Shown here: piece after piece, positions 61,998-64,000 of the stretch
Layout of the letters: every line of letters starts with the position of its first letter
How positions within the stretch are numbered: the first letter of the stretch is position 1
Assembly (NCBI RefSeq): GCF_004123845.1
Contig: NZ_NBDP01000007.1
Location: forward strand, 372,001-436,000
DNA length: 64,000 bases
Origin: Allobosea sp. Tri-44
Lineage (GTDB): Bacteria; Pseudomonadota; Alphaproteobacteria; Rhizobiales; Beijerinckiaceae
Direction: 5' to 3'
Notes under the pieces: model-generated
Told to the model about the DNA's origin: nothing
Databases searched by the model: none
Seen by the model: the letters and a program-made list of their open reading frames with translations, nothing else
Position numbers and translations under genes: made by a program

Positions 61998-62081
61998 GTC
62001 GTGACTATGCGTGAGGGTGCACCTGCGCCGTCATGTCATTTCGGCGCAGGCTCAATGCACGGTAGGCGCGCATCAGCTTCT

Positions 62082-63371
62082 TCATCCCTCGACCGGCTCG
62101 ACCCCGCACCATTCGGCGACGAAGAGCGCCATGGTGCCGGTGATGCGCTTCAGCGACGCCAGGCTGACGCGCTCGTCGAAGGCATGGATGTTCTGCGAGA
62201 TCGGCCCGTAGCAGAGCGCCGGCACCTTGTCGTAGAGCGCGTAGACGCGGGTATCGAGATAGCCGGGGGTCATGAAGCTCTTCAGCGTCTTGCCGGTCGA
62301 GCCCTGATGGGCGCGGCCGAGCACGGCTTCCGCCTCGCTGCCGGGCTCGAGCACATAGCCCTCCGACCAGAAGCCGTTGAACACGACCTTGGGCGGGTTG
62401 TTCGAGAGAAAACTGTCGGTGCGCGCGAAAGCCAGCACCTTCGCCTCGATGCGCTTGGCGAGCTCGTCGGCGGACATGCCGGGATAGAGCCCGATCCGGC
62501 AGTCGACCTTGCACCAGCACGGTACGGAGGAGGCCCAGTCGCCACCCTCGATCTTGCCGATGTTGAGGTTGATCGGATGGGCGACATCCTCGAAATGCGG
62601 CCGGCCGATCTTCTCGCGGTTGAGCGCCGCCTCGACCTCGCGCAGCGCGCCGATGACGCGATAGGCCGCATCGATCGCATTCGCCCCGGCCGCCATCTCG
62701 CGCACATGCATCGGCACGCCGCGGACCTCGAGCTGGAACCAGAGCACGCCGGTATTGGCGCGCACCAGCATCTCCTCTTCCGGCTCGGGGATCAGCACGG
62801 CATCGGCCTCATAGCCGCGCAGATGCGTCATCAGCGCGCCATTGCCGGTCGATTCCTCCTCGACCACCGACTGGACGTAGACGGTCGCCGCCGGCTGCAG
62901 GCCGATGCGCCGGAGCGCGTCGAGGCAGAACAGGTTGGCCGCGCCCCCGGCCTTCATGTCAGCACCGCCGCGGCCATAGAGCCAGTCGCCATCGATGACG
63001 GGATCGAAGGGCGGGTGCGTCCAGAGCTCGGCCGGGCCGATCGGCACTACGTCGACATGGGCCTGCAGGATCAGCGAGCGCCCTTTCTCCTCGCGCGGAT
63101 GATGGATGCCGACGACGATCGGCGCTTCCGAATGCGTCTCCGAGAACGGCGCGCCGCCGGGATGGTTGGCGATCGCCTCGCGGTCCATGGCGAAGCGATC
63201 CATGGTGAAGCCGCGTGCCTTGAGGGCGCGGAAGACGAAATCCTGGACGGTGTGCTCATCGCCGCGCGTCGAGGGGAAGCGGATCATCTCTTGGGTGAAG
63301 GCGACCTGCTCGGCAAAGCCCGCCTCGACGGAGGCGAGGATGCGGTCGCGCAAGGCGGGATCGAGCGGCAT
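62082..63371 (-). CDS. M20-family deacylase (ArgE/DapE type)
   Basis: The 429-residue zinc hydrolase has the metal motif LILQAHVDVVPIGP (His, Asp) and GRGGADMKAGGAANLF. The catalytic Glu lies in VQSVVEEESTGNGAL and a later His in ISQNIHAFDERVSLAS. A dimerisation domain lies in the middle (about 190-320). Such proteins deacylate N-acyl amino acids or related amides; ArgE/DapE-like members also degrade other N-acyl compounds. It lies downstream of a Dpp-type ATPase gene, so it may act on an imported N-acyl peptide. Confidence 0.88.
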   Translation of the reverse strand: MPLDPALRDRILASVEAGFAEQVAFTQEMIRFPSTRGDEHTVQDFVFRALKARGFTMDRFAMDREAIANHPGGAPFSETHSEAPIVVGIHHPREEKGRSLILQAHVDVVPIGPAELWTHPPFDPVIDGDWLYGRGGADMKAGGAANLFCLDALRRIGLQPAATVYVQSVVEEESTGNGALMTHLRGYEADAVLIPEPEEEMLVRANTGVLWFQLEVRGVPMHVREMAAGANAIDAAYRVIGALREVEAALNREKIGRPHFEDVAHPINLNIGKIEGGDWASSVPCWCKVDCRIGLYPGMSADELAKRIEAKVLAFARTDSFLSNNPPKVVFNGFWSEGYVLEPGSEAEAVLGRAHQGSTGKTLKSFMTPGYLDTRVYALYDKVPALCYGPISQNIHAFDERVSLASLKRITGTMALFVAEWCGVEPVEG

Positions 63372-63404
63372 GGGACGGGTCTCCGGTAGATCGTAGGGTT
63401 ACGC

Positions 63405-63497
63405 CGTCATGCTCGCCCTTGTGGCGAGCATCCACGTCTTGAGCACCGCATTCGACAGGTGAAGACATGGATGGCCGGGACAAGCCCGACCATGACG
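63405..63497. repeat. Interspersed palindromic element between M20 deacylase and ABC ATPase
   Basis: It begins CGTCATGCTCGCC and ends CATGACG. Inside, TCGCCCTTGTGGCGA and GGCCGGGACAAGCCCGACC are small hairpins, and CATCCACGTCTT faces AAGACATGGATG. Such elements are, from memory, frequent in Rhizobiales. It sits in the 134-bp gap between two minus-strand genes. Confidence 0.75.
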
Positions 63498-63505
63498 AGG
63501 TGTGC

Positions 63506-64000
63506 TCACCGCCCGAACCGCTCGCCGCCCGGGACGGCGGCGAGCAATTGGCGGGTGTAGGCGTGCTGGGGGGCGGCAAAGAGCGCGGCGGTCGGGCCGC
63601 TCTCGACGATCCTGCCGCGCTGCATCACCGCGATCTTGTCGCAGATCTGCGCGGCGACGCGCAGGTCATGGGTGACGAACAGGATGGCGAGGCCGAGCCG
63701 CTGCTGGATGTCCTTGATCAGCGTCAGGATCTGCGCCTGCACGGAGACGTCGAGCGCCGAGACGGCTTCGTCGGCGACGAGCACGTCGGGTTCGAGCGCA
63801 AGGGCCCGGGCGATGCCGATGCGCTGGCGCTGGCCGCCGGAGAATTCGTGAGGATAGCGATCGATCGCATTGGCGGAGAGGCCGACCAGCTCCAGCAGCT
63901 CCTTCGCCCGCGCCAGCGCGTCCTTGCGCGATACGCCATGCGCGACCGGGCCGTCCGAAATGATCCGGCCGACGGTCTGGCGTGGATTGAGCGAGGCGAA
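63506..64000 (-). CDS. Dpp/Opp-type ABC transporter ATPase, 5' end outside window
   Basis: The C-terminal ~164 residues of an ATPase are present. From the window edge it reads FASLNPRQTVGRII, the signature FSGGQRQRIGIARALALEPD, Walker B LVADEAVSALDVS and H-loop FVTHDLRVAAQICD, ending LLAAVPGGERFGR without the Cys-containing tail of DppD/DppF. The Walker B Pro after Glu is replaced by Ala (DEAVSALD), as in DppF-like ATPases. It could be the second half of a fused GsiA-type ATPase. It lies upstream of the M20 deacylase and is probably in one transcript with it. Confidence 0.88.
   Translation of the reverse strand, partial: FASLNPRQTVGRIISDGPVAHGVSRKDALARAKELLELVGLSANAIDRYPHEFSGGQRQRIGIARALALEPDVLVADEAVSALDVSVQAQILTLIKDIQQRLGLAILFVTHDLRVAAQICDKIAVMQRGRIVESGPTAALFAAPQHAYTRQLLAAVPGGERFGR

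Overview
The window looks like chromosomal DNA of a high-GC alphaproteobacterium, most likely a Rhizobiales member of the Bosea / Methylobacterium / Bradyrhizobium kind. This is inferred from codon use, the density of ABC importers, and Rhizobiales-style interspersed palindromes at about 20.75-20.86 kb and 63.41-63.50 kb. No taxon can be proven from the window. I saw no rRNA, tRNA, CRISPR array, phage block or replication origin.

Layout. (1) 0-8.3 kb is an amine / GABA-type catabolic block: FAD amine oxidase (partial), Lrp-type regulator, class III aminotransferase with a small AraC regulator, then a four-gene operon (cupin, GNAT, 2-hydroxyacid dehydrogenase, succinate-semialdehyde dehydrogenase). 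Two paralogous two-domain GNAT proteins lie at its two sides. (2) 8.7-15.3 kb is a copper resistance operon on the minus strand (small lipoprotein, TolC-like lipoprotein, multicopper oxidase, cupredoxin, CusF-like protein, small exported protein), divergent from an OmpR-type two-component pair. (3) 15.3-23.8 kb is an uptake and catabolism locus for an unidentified, probably acid-sugar, substrate: two tandem paralogous binding proteins, two permeases, an enolase-superfamily dehydratase/racemase, an SDR, a FadR-type regulator with a near-palindromic operator, and two proteins I cannot assign. It has no ATPase of its own. This is the best candidate for an undescribed system. (4) 23.85-27.2 kb is a broken siderophore locus: DUF2218-SIP reductase, binding protein, esterase and only the last ~70 residues of a TonB receptor. 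(5) 27.4-31 kb holds two Dpp-type ATPases plus a phosphodiesterase. (6) 31-45 kb is an accessory region with an IS3 remnant, a lower-GC ArsR / dehydrogenase / monooxygenase set, and many broken genes: a frameshifted MscS-CNB channel, two inverted damaged pirin copies, and quinone oxidoreductase, hydrolase and LysR stubs. Intact genes among them are a Kef-type antiporter, a flavin monooxygenase, a porin, an isochorismatase-like hydrolase, a LysR regulator and an exported hydrolase. (7) 45-49.3 kb encodes a Dpp-type binding protein, two permeases and a glycerophosphodiesterase, without ATPases; it may be the other half of block 5. (8) 49.6-52.1 kb carries leuA and pcm. (9) 52.1-59.1 kb is a complete ribose-type sugar ABC operon headed by a sugar epimerase, with a LacI-type operator on its promoter and a LacI regulator at its end. 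(10) 59-64 kb carries an orphan hybrid histidine kinase, an EamA exporter, an M20 deacylase and the 3' end of another Dpp-type ATPase.

Many start codons were re-chosen from ribosome-binding sites, signal peptides and ATGA/TGATG overlaps. All functional names are family-level assignments from motifs; substrates are mostly unknown.
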